Shown here piece by piece: positions 51,245 through 59,722 of a DNA stretch of 64,000 nucleotides; the first letter of the stretch is position 1; each line of letters starts with the position of its first letter. This DNA comes from Homoserinibacter sp. YIM 151385 (GTDB taxonomy: Bacteria; Actinomycetota; Actinomycetes; Actinomycetales; Microbacteriaceae): NCBI RefSeq assembly GCF_027912415.1, contig NZ_CP115175.1, positions 1,364,001 to 1,428,000 of the forward strand, read 5' to 3'. The position numbers and the translations under genes were made by a program. The notes beneath the pieces are model-generated. The model saw only the letters and a program-made list of their open reading frames with translations, did not search any database and was not told the DNA's origin.

Positions 51245-54174
51245 AGCTGGACTCCCTCTCGGTGGAGCTCGATGACGGTGCGGGTGCGCGCGCCGGACGG
51301 CGGCGCGAGGGCGGCGGGGATGCGGTCCACGCCGAGCGCGACGGTCGCGCCCGGCGCGGCGAGCGCCTCGAGGACGGGCGCGAGCCGCACGAGCACGTCC
51401 GGCTCGAGCCCGCGCGCGTCGAGCAGCGCGACGGGCGCGCCCTCGGCGAGCGCGGCGGCGGCGAGGACGGCGGCGCGCTCGAGCGGCGGCAGCCCGGCGA
51501 GCGGCGCCTCGGGGCGGATGCCACGGCGGCGGCCGGCGGGGATCGTCGCCCCGGCGCGCGCGGCCGCGTCGGAGACGCCCGAGTCGAGCGCCTCGTCGAC
51601 GGCGTCGAGCACGTCGAGCGCGAGCTCGCGCGACCGATGCGCGCGCCGCACCGGCAGGGTGAGCCGCAGCCGCTCGGCGACGAGCCCCGCGGCCGTGACC
51701 GCGACCTCCTCGCGCGAGGCGCCGAGATCGGCGAGGGCGACGCGGCGGGCCGCGCGGGCCGCATCCGTCCCGACCGAGACGCCGTCGACCTGCGCCAGGC
51801 CGTCGACGGGCGCGAGGCGGCCCGAGATGGTGAGCGCGAGCGCGCGGCGATCGGCCTCGGGCCCGGCGACGAGCGCGAGCGCCCCCCGCGGCACGGCGGC
51901 CGTGATCGGCCCGACCCGGCGGCCGTCCGCCCCGCCCGCGACGAGCCCCTCGAGCGCGATCGCCGCGTCCGTGCGCTCCGCCCACTCGACCTCGCGGCGG
52001 TGGGCGACGAGCCCCTCCCCCTCGACGTCGAGGTGCGGCAGCACCCGGCCCAGCCAGCGCGGCAGGTACCAGGCGTGCCGGCCGGCGAGCGCCATGATGG
52101 CGGGGATGAGCGTCATGCGCACGAGGAAGGCGTCGGCGGCGATCCCGACGGCGAGCCCGAGGGCGATCGTCTTGATGACGCCCGCGCCCTCCGGCACGAA
52201 GGCCGCGAAGACGAAGAACATGATCGCCGCGGCCGCCGTGACGACGCGTGCGGCGCCCGTGAAGCCGGAGATCACCGCACGGCGGGCGCCCTCCTTCGTC
52301 CGCTCGCCGTGGATCCAGGCCTCCCGCATCCCCGAGACGATGAAGACCTGGTAGTCCATCGCGAGGCCGAACAGGATCGCGATGAGCAGGATCGGCATGA
52401 AGCTCAGGATCGGGCCGGGCACCGCGTGCAGCGCCTCGGCGCCCCAGCCCCACTGGAACACCGCGACGACGACGCCGAAGGCCGCCATGAGCGAGAGCAG
52501 GAAGCCGATCGCCGCGGAGAGCGGCACGAGCAGCGAGCGGAACACGGCCGCGAGCAGCACGATCGAGAGGCCGACGACGATGAGGCCGAAGGGCACGAGC
52601 GCGCTGTTGAGGCGCGAGGAGACGTCGATCTGGACGGCCGTGTTGCCGGTCACCCACATCTCGGTGCCGAAGTCGTCCTCGATGTCGGGGGCGGCCTCGC
52701 GGATGCGCTCCACGAGCGCCGTCGTCGCGGGATCGGTCGGCCCGGTCTCCGCCTCGACCTGGATGATGCCGGTGTCGACGGTCGGGTTCGGCACGCCGCC
52801 GCCCGCCGACACGACGCCCGGGATCTCCTCGAGCCGCTCGCCGATCGCCTTCAGGTCGGCGATCGGATCGGTCGACTGCGTGATGTCGAGCGCGACCACG
52901 AGGGCGCCGTTGCGGCCCGGTCCGAAGGCCTCGTCGATCATGTCGTAGGCCTGGCGCGCGGTCGAGGTCTCGGGCTCCGAGGCGCCGTCCGGCAGCGCGA
53001 GCGCGAGGCTGAAGGCGGGGATGGACAGCGTCCCGAGCACCGCGACGACGGCCACGATGAAGACCACGGGCGCACGCAGCACGAGCCGCACCCAGCGCCC
53101 GCCGAGGCCGCCGGCGCGCTCCGGATCGGCGGTCGCGCGGCGCGCGGCGCGCGAGCCGGGCTTCGGCGCGAGCCGGCCCTTGATGAGGCCGAGGATCGCG
53201 GGGAGCATCGTGACGGCCGCGAGCATCGCGAGCACGACCGCGACGGCCGCCGCGACGCCCATGACGCCGAGGAACGGCACGCCGACGACGAGGAGGCCGG
53301 CGAGCGCGATGACGACGGTGAGGCCCGCGAAGACGACGGCGCTGCCGGAGGTCGCGACGGCCGTCGCGGTCGACTCCTCGGGATCCATGCCCTGCCCGAG
53401 CTGGGTCCGGTGCCTCGAGAGGATGAAGAGCGCGTAGTCGATGCCGACCGCGAGGCCGATCATGAGCGCGAGCATGGGGGTCGCCGCGCTGATCTCGGTG
53501 AAGGCCGAGACCGCGAGCACGCCGCCGAGCGCGATCATGAGGGAGGCGAAGGCCGTCGCGAGCGGGAGGCCCGCGGCGACGAATGAGCCGAAGACGATGA
53601 TGAGCACGAGCGCCGCGAAGCCGACGCCGATCAGCTCGGTCGGGGTGACGCCGTAGGCCACGTCCTGGAAGACCTGGCCGCCGAAGGCGACCTTCAGACC
53701 GGCGTCGCGCGCCGGATCGGCGGCCGCCTGCACGTCCTCGAGGAGCTGGTCGGTGACCTTCATCGCCTCCTCGTCGAACTGGAGGGTGATGATGGCCGTG
53801 CGGTGGTCGTCGCTGACCGGGTCGTTCGCGTACTCGGAGCTCGGCGGCACCGCCTGGGCGATCCCCTCGAGGTCGCCCAGCGCCTCGGCGGTCTCCTCGA
53901 CGGCCTCCTCGTTCGCGCCCTCGTCGATCGTCTCGCCCTCGGGCGCCTGGATCACGACCTGCGCGCTCGCGCCCGCCGTCTGCGGGAACACGCCCGCGAG
54001 GCGGTCGATCGCCTGCTGCGACTCGGTACCGGGGATCGAGAAGGACTCCTCGCTGTCGCCCCCGAGCCCGAGGCCGAGGCCGAGGACGCCGGCCGCGGCG
54101 ACGACCCAGGCGAGGAGCACGAGGAGCGCGTGCCGGTAGGCGAAGCGCCCGATGCGGTAGAGGAGGGTGGCCAT
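51241..54174 (-). CDS. MMPL-family RND transporter with C-terminal degenerate ABC-ATPase-like domain
   Basis: A 977-residue protein. Residues 1 to about 720 are a standard MMPL transporter: signal-anchor start, two six-helix halves, extracytoplasmic loops, and motifs such as GLAVGIDYALFILSRHR and LFGLAMDYQVFIVSGMRE. Residues about 735-977 resemble an ABC nucleotide-binding domain with motifs lost: GPEADRRALALT replaces Walker A, LAGLPPLERA the signature, and PVALLDARG Walker B. The MMPL half is proton-driven. The operon (TetR, MMPL, YhgE) suggests export of a lipid or hydrophobic compound. Confidence 0.92.
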   Translation of the reverse strand: MATLLYRIGRFAYRHALLVLLAWVVAAAGVLGLGLGLGGDSEESFSIPGTESQQAIDRLAGVFPQTAGASAQVVIQAPEGETIDEGANEEAVEETAEALGDLEGIAQAVPPSSEYANDPVSDDHRTAIITLQFDEEAMKVTDQLLEDVQAAADPARDAGLKVAFGGQVFQDVAYGVTPTELIGVGFAALVLIIVFGSFVAAGLPLATAFASLMIALGGVLAVSAFTEISAATPMLALMIGLAVGIDYALFILSRHRTQLGQGMDPEESTATAVATSGSAVVFAGLTVVIALAGLLVVGVPFLGVMGVAAAVAVVLAMLAAVTMLPAILGLIKGRLAPKPGSRAARRATADPERAGGLGGRWVRLVLRAPVVFIVAVVAVLGTLSIPAFSLALALPDGASEPETSTARQAYDMIDEAFGPGRNGALVVALDITQSTDPIADLKAIGERLEEIPGVVSAGGGVPNPTVDTGIIQVEAETGPTDPATTALVERIREAAPDIEDDFGTEMWVTGNTAVQIDVSSRLNSALVPFGLIVVGLSIVLLAAVFRSLLVPLSAAIGFLLSLMAAFGVVVAVFQWGWGAEALHAVPGPILSFMPILLIAILFGLAMDYQVFIVSGMREAWIHGERTKEGARRAVISGFTGAARVVTAAAAIMFFVFAAFVPEGAGVIKTIALGLAVGIAADAFLVRMTLIPAIMALAGRHAWYLPRWLGRVLPHLDVEGEGLVAHRREVEWAERTDAAIALEGLVAGGADGRRVGPITAAVPRGALALVAGPEADRRALALTISGRLAPVDGLAQVDGVSVGTDAARAARRVALADLGASREEVAVTAAGLVAERLRLTLPVRRAHRSRELALDVLDAVDEALDSGVSDAAARAGATIPAGRRRGIRPEAPLAGLPPLERAAVLAAAALAEGAPVALLDARGLEPDVLVRLAPVLEALAAPGATVALGVDRIPAALAPPSGARTRTVIELHREGVQL

Positions 54175-54188
54175 GGTGGTCTCCGGGA

Positions 54189-54836
54189 TCAGACGTCGGC
54201 GGTGGCGGATGCGGTGGCGGATGCCGCGGCGACGCTGCCGGAGGCGTGGGGCGCGAGCGGGTCGCGCTCGGGTGCGGGGCGGATGGTGCCGGTGAGGAGC
54301 TCGCCGAGGATGCTGATGAGCGGCTCGCGCGCCTGGTCGAAGTCGGTGTGCAGCACGATGTCGTCGCCGAAGGTGTCGGCGACCGCGAGCATGTACGCCG
54401 CGCCCGCGAGCCCGATCCCGATCCGCATCTTGCTCTCGGGGGTCTCGACGTTCGCCTGGCAGTAGGCGGCGATGCGCTCGATGAGCGTCTGCGCGCGCGC
54501 CATGATCGGCACGTCCTCGAGGTGGGCGGAGTGGTTGAAGAAGATGTGGACCTCGCGGCGGTGCGCGAGGAGGAAGTCGACGAACTCGGGGATGAAGTCC
54601 TCGCGCCCGTCGGCCGACATGCGGCGGGTCTCGAGGCCGTCGATGAGCACCTCGAGCCGGTCGAGCGCGGGGCCGACCGCGGCCTCGAGGAGGACCTCCT
54701 TCGAGGCGAAGTGGTAGAGGACGCTCGCCTTGGACACGCCCGCGCGCTGCGCGATCTGCTGGAGCGAGGTCGCGTGGTAGCCGGACGCGGTGAAGGCGTC
54801 GAGGGCGATGTCGCGGAGGGTGTCGGCGGTCGTCAC
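54189..54836 (-). CDS. TetR-family regulator of the MMPL/YhgE operon
   Basis: A 215-residue regulator. HTH at about residues 23-47 (TSLQQIAQRAGVSKASVLYHFASKE). The ligand domain is followed by an Ala/Ser/Thr-rich tail (AAASATASATADV). It is the first gene of the operon, 14 bp before the MMPL gene, and starts with GTG at 54836, directly downstream of two perfect palindromes, so autorepression is very likely. No ribosome site is apparent. Confidence 0.92.
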   Translation of the reverse strand: MTTADTLRDIALDAFTASGYHATSLQQIAQRAGVSKASVLYHFASKEVLLEAAVGPALDRLEVLIDGLETRRMSADGREDFIPEFVDFLLAHRREVHIFFNHSAHLEDVPIMARAQTLIERIAAYCQANVETPESKMRIGIGLAGAAYMLAVADTFGDDIVLHTDFDQAREPLISILGELLTGTIRPAPERDPLAPHASGSVAAASATASATADV

Positions 54837-54849
54837 CCGGCGACGGTAC

Positions 54850-54885
54850 CTGACCGGCCGGTCAGGACGCTGACCGGCCGGTCAG
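54850..54885. promoter_or_regulatory. Two tandem TetR operators, CTGACCGGCCGGTCAG
   Basis: The same perfect 16-bp palindrome occurs at 54850-54865 and 54870-54885, centres 20 bp apart (about two helical turns on one DNA face). They lie 14 bases before the tetR start codon, covering the promoter. A pair of TetR dimers could bind cooperatively. Confidence 0.85.
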
Positions 54886-54972
54886 CTCGCGGCATCCTCC
54901 CAGCCGCCCGGCCCGCCACCTGCGACCCCCGCTGACCCCGCCTGCCCCCTCCCAACCACTCCGACCCTCCCG

Positions 54973-55069
54973 ACCCCTTCCGAAATGCAGGATCGGTCGG
55001 GTGCCCGCCCCGGCATCCCGGGACGTCGGCCGGGCGCGAGGCCCGCCCGTCCTGCATTTCGGAAGGGGT
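54973..55069. repeat. Long inverted repeat with structured loop
   Basis: Perfect 20-bp arms (54973-54992 and 55050-55069; inner word GAAATGCAGGA) enclose a 57-base GC-rich loop that can fold again. It lies just past the end of the ArsB-like gene and probably terminates it. Confidence 0.8.
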
Positions 55070-55105
55070 TGCTCGGAGGCGGGTCGGGGCGGGAGGGGAT
55101 CGGGG

Positions 55106-56272
55106 TCAGAGGAGGATCGCGAGGGTCGCGAGGGCGACGGTGGGGGGCGCGACGAGCAGACCGAGGAGCGCGTAGCGCCGCCACGAGAGCTCGACGCCGA
55201 GCGACACGAGCCGCTCGTGCCAGAGCAGGGTCGCGAGCGAGGCCCACGGGGTCACGAGCGGGCCCGCGTTCACCCCGACGAGGAGCGCCGCCACCCGTGC
55301 CGGATCGCCCTCCGCGAGCGGCTCGAGCGCGAGATACGCGGGCAGGTTGTCGATCGCGTTCGCCCCCGCGGCTCCCAGGCCCGCGAGCCGGAGCAGCGCG
55401 CCCGCATCCCCGCCCTCCCCCACGAGTCCCGCGAGCGCCGCCGCGAGTCCGCGCGCGTGCGCCGTCTCCACCACCAGGAACAGCCCGCCCGCGAGGAGCA
55501 CGAGCTGCCACGGCACGAGCGAGAACCGGATGACGCGCCGGCGCCGCACCGCGAAGACGGCGAGGAGCACGAGCGCCCCCGCGACCGCCGGGATCCACAC
55601 GGGCGCCCCCGAGACGAGCCCCGGCACGATGAGCGCCACCACGACGGCCGACACCCGGAACAGCACGCGGTCCTCGGGCGGCGGCGGCGCGGCCGGCTCG
55701 AAGCGGAGCGCGAGCTCGCGCCGGAAGACGAGCGCGATCGCGAGGCACGGCACGAGGACCGCGACGAGCGCCGGCAGCGCCATGAGGGAGGCGAAGCGCA
55801 GCGGGTCCGAGAAGCCGAGCGCGTGCTCCGCGAGCAGGTTCGTGAGGTTCGCGACCGGGAGCAGCAGCGAGCCGGTGTTCGCGAGCCACACGGTCGTCAG
55901 CGCGAAGGGGAGCGGCGGGAGGCCGTTGTGACGCGCGAGGAGGACGACGACCGGCGTGAGCAGCACCGCCGTCGTGTCGAGCGAGAGGAACACGGTGCCG
56001 AGCACCGCGAAGACGACGACGTGCAGCCACAGCACGAGCGCGCGGCCTCGGCCGAGGCGCGCCATCCGCTCGGCGATCGCGGAGAACAGCCCCGCCTCCG
56101 CGGCGAGCTCCGTGACGACCGTGATCGCGACCACGAAGAGGAGGATCGGCCAGGTGCGCTCGAGCACCGCGACGGCGTCCGCCATCGGCAGGAGGCCGGT
56201 CAGGATCGCGGCACCGCCCGCGAGGAGCAGGACGCCGCCGATCACGCCGGTACTCGACATCCGCAGGCGCAT
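55106..56272 (-). CDS. ArsB/SLC13-type anion permease
   Basis: A 388-residue protein with 10-12 membrane helices of the ion-transporter superfamily containing ArsB. FLSLDTTAVLLTPVVVLLAR, WLANTGSLLLPVANLTNLL and AANAIDNLPAYLAL-like sequence (AGANAIDNLPAYLALEPL) are diagnostic. Family members export arsenite or move dicarboxylates or other anions. No arsenic-resistance genes are near, so the substrate is open. ATG at 56272 is favoured over ATG 56260. A TACAGT box lies at 56303-56308 (minus). Confidence 0.88.
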   Translation of the reverse strand: MRLRMSSTGVIGGVLLLAGGAAILTGLLPMADAVAVLERTWPILLFVVAITVVTELAAEAGLFSAIAERMARLGRGRALVLWLHVVVFAVLGTVFLSLDTTAVLLTPVVVLLARHNGLPPLPFALTTVWLANTGSLLLPVANLTNLLAEHALGFSDPLRFASLMALPALVAVLVPCLAIALVFRRELALRFEPAAPPPPEDRVLFRVSAVVVALIVPGLVSGAPVWIPAVAGALVLLAVFAVRRRRVIRFSLVPWQLVLLAGGLFLVVETAHARGLAAALAGLVGEGGDAGALLRLAGLGAAGANAIDNLPAYLALEPLAEGDPARVAALLVGVNAGPLVTPWASLATLLWHERLVSLGVELSWRRYALLGLLVAPPTVALATLAILL

Positions 56273-56369
56273 CGGGCCCCCATCCTCTGAGCAGGCTGGA
56301 CAACTGTAGACCGGCGGTGTCCGTGCCGGAGGCCCGCGATAGCGTGGAGATCCGCGACCGGGAGGGCCC

Positions 56370-56552
56370 ATGCGCAAGTACCTGTTCAACACGAGCCTCA
56401 TCAGCTCGATCTTCGGGGCCGTGGGCCTGATCAAGACGACCCGTCAGGGGCCGCGCGACTGGCGGCTGCTCCTCATGTGGGTGAGCTGGGCGGCGACCGT
56501 CGCGATCGCGGTCGGCACCGTCATCGAGGACTCGCACGAGCTGGAGGACTGA
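56370..56552 (+). CDS. Small single-helix membrane protein
   Basis: A 60-residue protein of unknown family with a basic N-terminus (MRKYLFNTSLISSIFG), one clear helix (LLLMWVSWAATVAIAVGTVI) and an acidic end (EDSHELED). A GGGAGG ribosome site and a TAGCGT box support expression. Its stop is two bases from the GTG start of the next gene, so they probably act together. Confidence 0.7.
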   Translation: MRKYLFNTSLISSIFGAVGLIKTTRQGPRDWRLLLMWVSWAATVAIAVGTVIEDSHELED

Positions 56553-56554
56553 CC

Positions 56555-57019
56555 GTGGGAGCGGCAGGATTCGGCTTCGGCCTCGGCCACGTCGTCGTGA
56601 CGATCTTCACCGCGATCGGCACCCTCATCGGCTTCGCCGTCGTCGTCGCGCTCGCGGTCGTGCTCGTGCGCTACCTGCTCGTCGCCACGAAGGCGCACCA
56701 GCACTACCTGCGCGCACACGGCGAGGATGCGCGCCCGTTCGCCTTCAGCGGGAAGGCGCCCGAGGCGCCGGCCGCGGCGCCCGCCGCACCTGCGGCGCCG
56801 GCGCCCGCGCCCGCTCCGGCCGCGCCGCCCGCCGCCGCACCCGCGACGCCCCCGGCCGCGCCGAAGCCCGCGAGCACGGCCGTGTCCGCCGCGGCGACGC
56901 CGACCGCCGCGCCGAGCGAGAAGCCGGCGGCGGCGCCGAAGCCGGCCACCGCATCCAAGCCGGCCGCCCGCAAGCCGGCCGCGAAGCCGCGCACCCCGAA
57001 GGCGCCCCCGGCCGAGTAG
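56555..57019 (+). CDS. Membrane-anchored protein with Ala/Pro/Lys-rich tail
   Basis: A 154-residue protein. Residues about 10-40 form one long hydrophobic helix (VVVALAVVLVRYLLVATKA). From residue about 68 to the end the sequence is Ala/Pro-rich, becoming lysine-rich in PAK-type repeats (ASKPAARKPAAKPRTPKAPP), as in histone H1-like bacterial tails. GTG at 56555 has GGAGG 8-10 bases upstream. No family recognised. It is convergent with regX3. Confidence 0.7.
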   Translation: MGAAGFGFGLGHVVVTIFTAIGTLIGFAVVVALAVVLVRYLLVATKAHQHYLRAHGEDARPFAFSGKAPEAPAAAPAAPAAPAPAPAPAAPPAAAPATPPAAPKPASTAVSAAATPTAAPSEKPAAAPKPATASKPAARKPAAKPRTPKAPPAE

Positions 57020-57045
57020 GTCCGCCCCGCCTCGGAGCGGACGCG

Positions 57046-57726
57046 CTACGCCTCGAAGCGGTAGCCGAGCCCGCGCACGGTGACGAGCAGCTTCGGCTGC
57101 GAGGGGTCCTCCTCGATCTTCGAGCGGATCCGCTTCACGTGCACGTCGAGGGTCTTCGTGTCGCCGAAGTAGTCGGCGCCCCAGACGCGGTCGATGAGCT
57201 GCCCGCGCGTGAGCACGCGGCCCGCGTTGCGGAGCAGCAGCTCGAGCAGCTCGAACTCCTTGAGCGGCATCGCCACGTCCTCGCCTCCGACGCTCACCGA
57301 GTGGCGCTCCACATCCATCCGCACGGGACCGGTCTCGAGGATCGACTCGTCGACATCCAGCGCGTCGGTCCGGCGGCGGAGGACCGCGCGGAGGCGGGCC
57401 AGCAGCTCGCGGGTGGAGTACGGCTTCGTCACGTAGTCGTCGGCGCCGAGCTCGAGGCCCACCACGATGTCCACCTCGGAGTCCTTCGCGGTGAGCATGA
57501 TGATCGGCACCGTGGAGCGGGCGCGGATCTCGCGGCACACCTCGGTGCCCGCGAGCCCGGGGAGCATGAGGTCGAGGAGCACCAGGTCGGCGCCCGTCCG
57601 CTCGAATTCCGCGAGCGCCGAGCGGCCGTCCGCGACGACCGCGGTCTCGTAGCCCTCGCGGCGGAGGAGGAACTCGAGCGGCTCGCTCAGCGACTCCTCG
57701 TCCTCGACGATCAGGATGCGGGTCAT
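57046..57726 (-). CDS. regX3: Phosphate-responsive response regulator RegX3 (PhoB/PhoP-type)
   Basis: A 226-residue OmpR-family regulator. The receiver domain has the phospho-acceptor aspartate at residue 52 (VLLDLML), acidic pocket VEDEES and lysine in VTKPYS. The winged-helix DNA-binding domain ends with DVHVKRIRSKIEEDP and TVRGLGYRFE. It overlaps senX3 by four bases. It should bind the PHO box at 58949-58981 to control phoU and phosphate genes. Confidence 0.95.
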   Translation of the reverse strand: MTRILIVEDEESLSEPLEFLLRREGYETAVVADGRSALAEFERTGADLVLLDLMLPGLAGTEVCREIRARSTVPIIMLTAKDSEVDIVVGLELGADDYVTKPYSTRELLARLRAVLRRRTDALDVDESILETGPVRMDVERHSVSVGGEDVAMPLKEFELLELLLRNAGRVLTRGQLIDRVWGADYFGDTKTLDVHVKRIRSKIEEDPSQPKLLVTVRGLGYRFEA

Positions 57727-58877
57727 GCGGTGACTCCCAGGGTGCCGGCCGGGTGGGCGGTCGCCTCCGGCAGTCGGATGGTGAAGGTCGAGCCCTTGCC
57801 GGGCTGCGACCAGACGCGCACGTCGCCGCCGTGGTTCTGGACGACGTGCTTGACGATGCTGAGGCCGAGGCCGCTGCCGCCCGTGACGCGGCTGCGCGCC
57901 GCATCCACGCGGTAGAAGCGCTCGAAGACGCGGTCGCGGTCCGCCTCCGCGATGCCGATGCCCTGATCGGTGACGGCGATCTCGACGAGACCGTCGCGGT
58001 GCGCGACCCCGACCCCGACACGGGACCCCTCGGGCGAGTAGCGGATGGCGTTCGAGATGAGATTGCCGACCGCGGTCACGAGGAGCGGCTCGTTGCCGAG
58101 CACCTCGACGTGCTTGCCGCCCTTCCGGACGAGCTCGATGCCCTTCGACTCGGCGCCGACATGGTTCTCGTCGACCGCGCGCGCGACGACGATCCCGATG
58201 TCGACGAGCGCGGCGTCCCCGAGCGGGTCCTTCGCCTGGAGGCGGCTCAGCTCGATGATCTCGTTCGTGATCCGCGCGAGGCGGGCCGACTCGGAGGTGA
58301 GGCGGCGCGCGAAGCGGCGCACCTCCTCCGGCTCGTCGGCGGCGGACTCGACGGCCTCCGCGAGCAGCCCGACCGCGCCGATCGGGGTCTTGAGCTCGTG
58401 GCTGACGTTCGCGACGAAGTCGCGGCGGACGTCGTCGAGGCGGTACGACTCGGTGCGGTCGTCGGCGAGGAGCAGGATGTAGCGGGCGCCGAGGCGGGCC
58501 ACCCGGACGAGGAGGTGGAGGTCCATCGCGCCGACCGGGCCCCGCGTGATGTGGAGCTCGTCGCTCTCCGGCACCCCCTCGCGGCGGACGCGGTCGACGA
58601 TGTCGATCAGCTCGGGGTGGACGAGCGCCTGGTTCCAGACGAGGCCGAAGGAGACGGCCGCGGGCGAGGAGGTGATGACGTTGTTCGAGGCGTCGAGCAC
58701 GATGCCGACGGACTCGAGCGCGTCGATCACCGCATCCACGCCGTCCGGCACCTGCGGGGTGATGACGGCGACGGCGCGCTGGCCGCGATGGTGCGCGACC
58801 ACGACCGCGATGACCAGCCCCGCGCCGAGCAGCAGGCCGAAGGCGAGGGCGGCGGCCACGAGCCAGCCGGAATCCAT
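57723..58877 (-). CDS. senX3: Phosphate-sensing histidine kinase SenX3 (PhoR-type)
   Basis: A 384-residue sensor kinase. One N-terminal membrane segment (LVAAALAFGLLLGAGLVIAVVVA), a PAS-like region, phospho-accepting histidine at residue 160 (NVSHELKTPIGA), and HATPase motifs NLISNAIRY, DQGIGIAEAD and GGSGLGLSIVKH. It phosphorylates RegX3 under phosphate limitation. The ATG is six bases from TAATCT, indicating a leaderless message. Confidence 0.95.
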   Translation of the reverse strand: MDSGWLVAAALAFGLLLGAGLVIAVVVAHHRGQRAVAVITPQVPDGVDAVIDALESVGIVLDASNNVITSSPAAVSFGLVWNQALVHPELIDIVDRVRREGVPESDELHITRGPVGAMDLHLLVRVARLGARYILLLADDRTESYRLDDVRRDFVANVSHELKTPIGAVGLLAEAVESAADEPEEVRRFARRLTSESARLARITNEIIELSRLQAKDPLGDAALVDIGIVVARAVDENHVGAESKGIELVRKGGKHVEVLGNEPLLVTAVGNLISNAIRYSPEGSRVGVGVAHRDGLVEIAVTDQGIGIAEADRDRVFERFYRVDAARSRVTGGSGLGLSIVKHVVQNHGGDVRVWSQPGKGSTFTIRLPEATAHPAGTLGVTA

Positions 58878-58883
58878 GGGATT

Positions 58884-58889
58884 AGATTA
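58884..58889 (-). promoter_or_regulatory. -10 box of a leaderless promoter (senX3)
   Basis: TAATCT on the minus strand is six bases before the senX3 ATG, within an unusually A/T-rich patch (ATTAGATTAG). Confidence 0.6.
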
Positions 58890-58948
58890 GAGCCACGATC
58901 ACGGGCCGCCGACGCCGGTACCGTGCCTTCCGGGCCGGGATCGCGGAA

Positions 58949-58981
58949 GTTCAGGTGATCGTCACCGGCCGTTCACCTCCG
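58949..58981 (+). promoter_or_regulatory. PHO box: three 11-bp direct-repeat units
   Basis: GTTCAGGTGAT, CGTCACCGGCC and GTTCACCTCCG follow one another at 58949, 58960 and 58971. They match the 11-nt direct-repeat pattern (GTTCACC plus four bases) known for PhoP/RegX3 sites in actinobacteria. They lie between senX3 and phoU, about 60-90 bases before phoU. Confidence 0.8.
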
Positions 58982-59041
58982 GCGATCAGGGTTGCCGGGG
59001 CGTGCGTGCGAGCACGCCACCCGATGAGAGGAGTCAGGTAC

Positions 59042-59695
59042 ATGCGCGAGGTCTTCCAGCAGGAGCTGGCCGAGGTCCAGGACCGTCTCGTGGCGATCGC
59101 CTCGCTCGTCGCGGAGTCGATCGCGAACGCGACCTCTGCCTTCAACGACTCCGACGTCTCGCTCGCCGAGACCGTCATCGAGGACGACGCGCGCATCGAC
59201 GCCGCGGCCGCCGAGCTCGACGAGCTCGCGATCACGATCCTCGCCCGCCAGCAGCCGGTCGCGAAGGATCTCCGCATCGTGGTGAGCGCCCTCCGGATCT
59301 CCGCCTCGCTCGAGCGCATGGGCGACATGGCGACCCACATCGCGCAGCTCGCCCGCTACCGCTTCCCCGAGAAGGTCGTGCCGAAGACCCTCCGTCCCAC
59401 CTTCTCCGAGATGGGCGCGCTGGATGTCGCGGTCGCGAACAAGCTCGTCGAGCTGCTGCGCACGGAGGACGTCCGCATCGCGGAGGAGATCCGCAACGAG
59501 GACGACAAGATCGACGCCCTCCACCTCTCCGTCTTCGACAAGGTGCTCGGCGAGACCTGGAAGGGCGCCGCGGCCGACACGGTCGACGCGACCCTCGCCT
59601 CCCGCTACCACGAGCGCTTCGCCGACCACGCCGTCTCGATCGCGAAGAAGGTCCAGTACCTCGCGACGGGCGACTGGATCCCCGCCGACGTCTGA
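59042..59695 (+). CDS. phoU: Phosphate signalling regulator PhoU
   Basis: A 217-residue all-helical protein with two PhoU repeats (each about 100 residues; LRIVVSALRISASLERMGDMATHIA in the first, HERFADHAVSIAKKVQYLATG in the second). PhoU dampens the SenX3-RegX3 response when phosphate is sufficient. ATG at 59042 has GAGAGGAG upstream; a longer in-frame start (58955) would run through the PHO box. Divergent from senX3, as in streptomycetes. Confidence 0.95.
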   Translation: MREVFQQELAEVQDRLVAIASLVAESIANATSAFNDSDVSLAETVIEDDARIDAAAAELDELAITILARQQPVAKDLRIVVSALRISASLERMGDMATHIAQLARYRFPEKVVPKTLRPTFSEMGALDVAVANKLVELLRTEDVRIAEEIRNEDDKIDALHLSVFDKVLGETWKGAAADTVDATLASRYHERFADHAVSIAKKVQYLATGDWIPADV

Positions 59696-59710
59696 GCCGT
59701 CGGCCGCGCC

Positions 59711-59716
59711 TAGGCT
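59711..59716 (+). promoter_or_regulatory. -10 box of a leaderless promoter (59723 gene)
   Basis: TAGGCT is followed by six bases and ATG at 59723. It lies 15 bases beyond the phoU stop. Confidence 0.55.
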
Positions 59717-59722
59717 GAGCGG

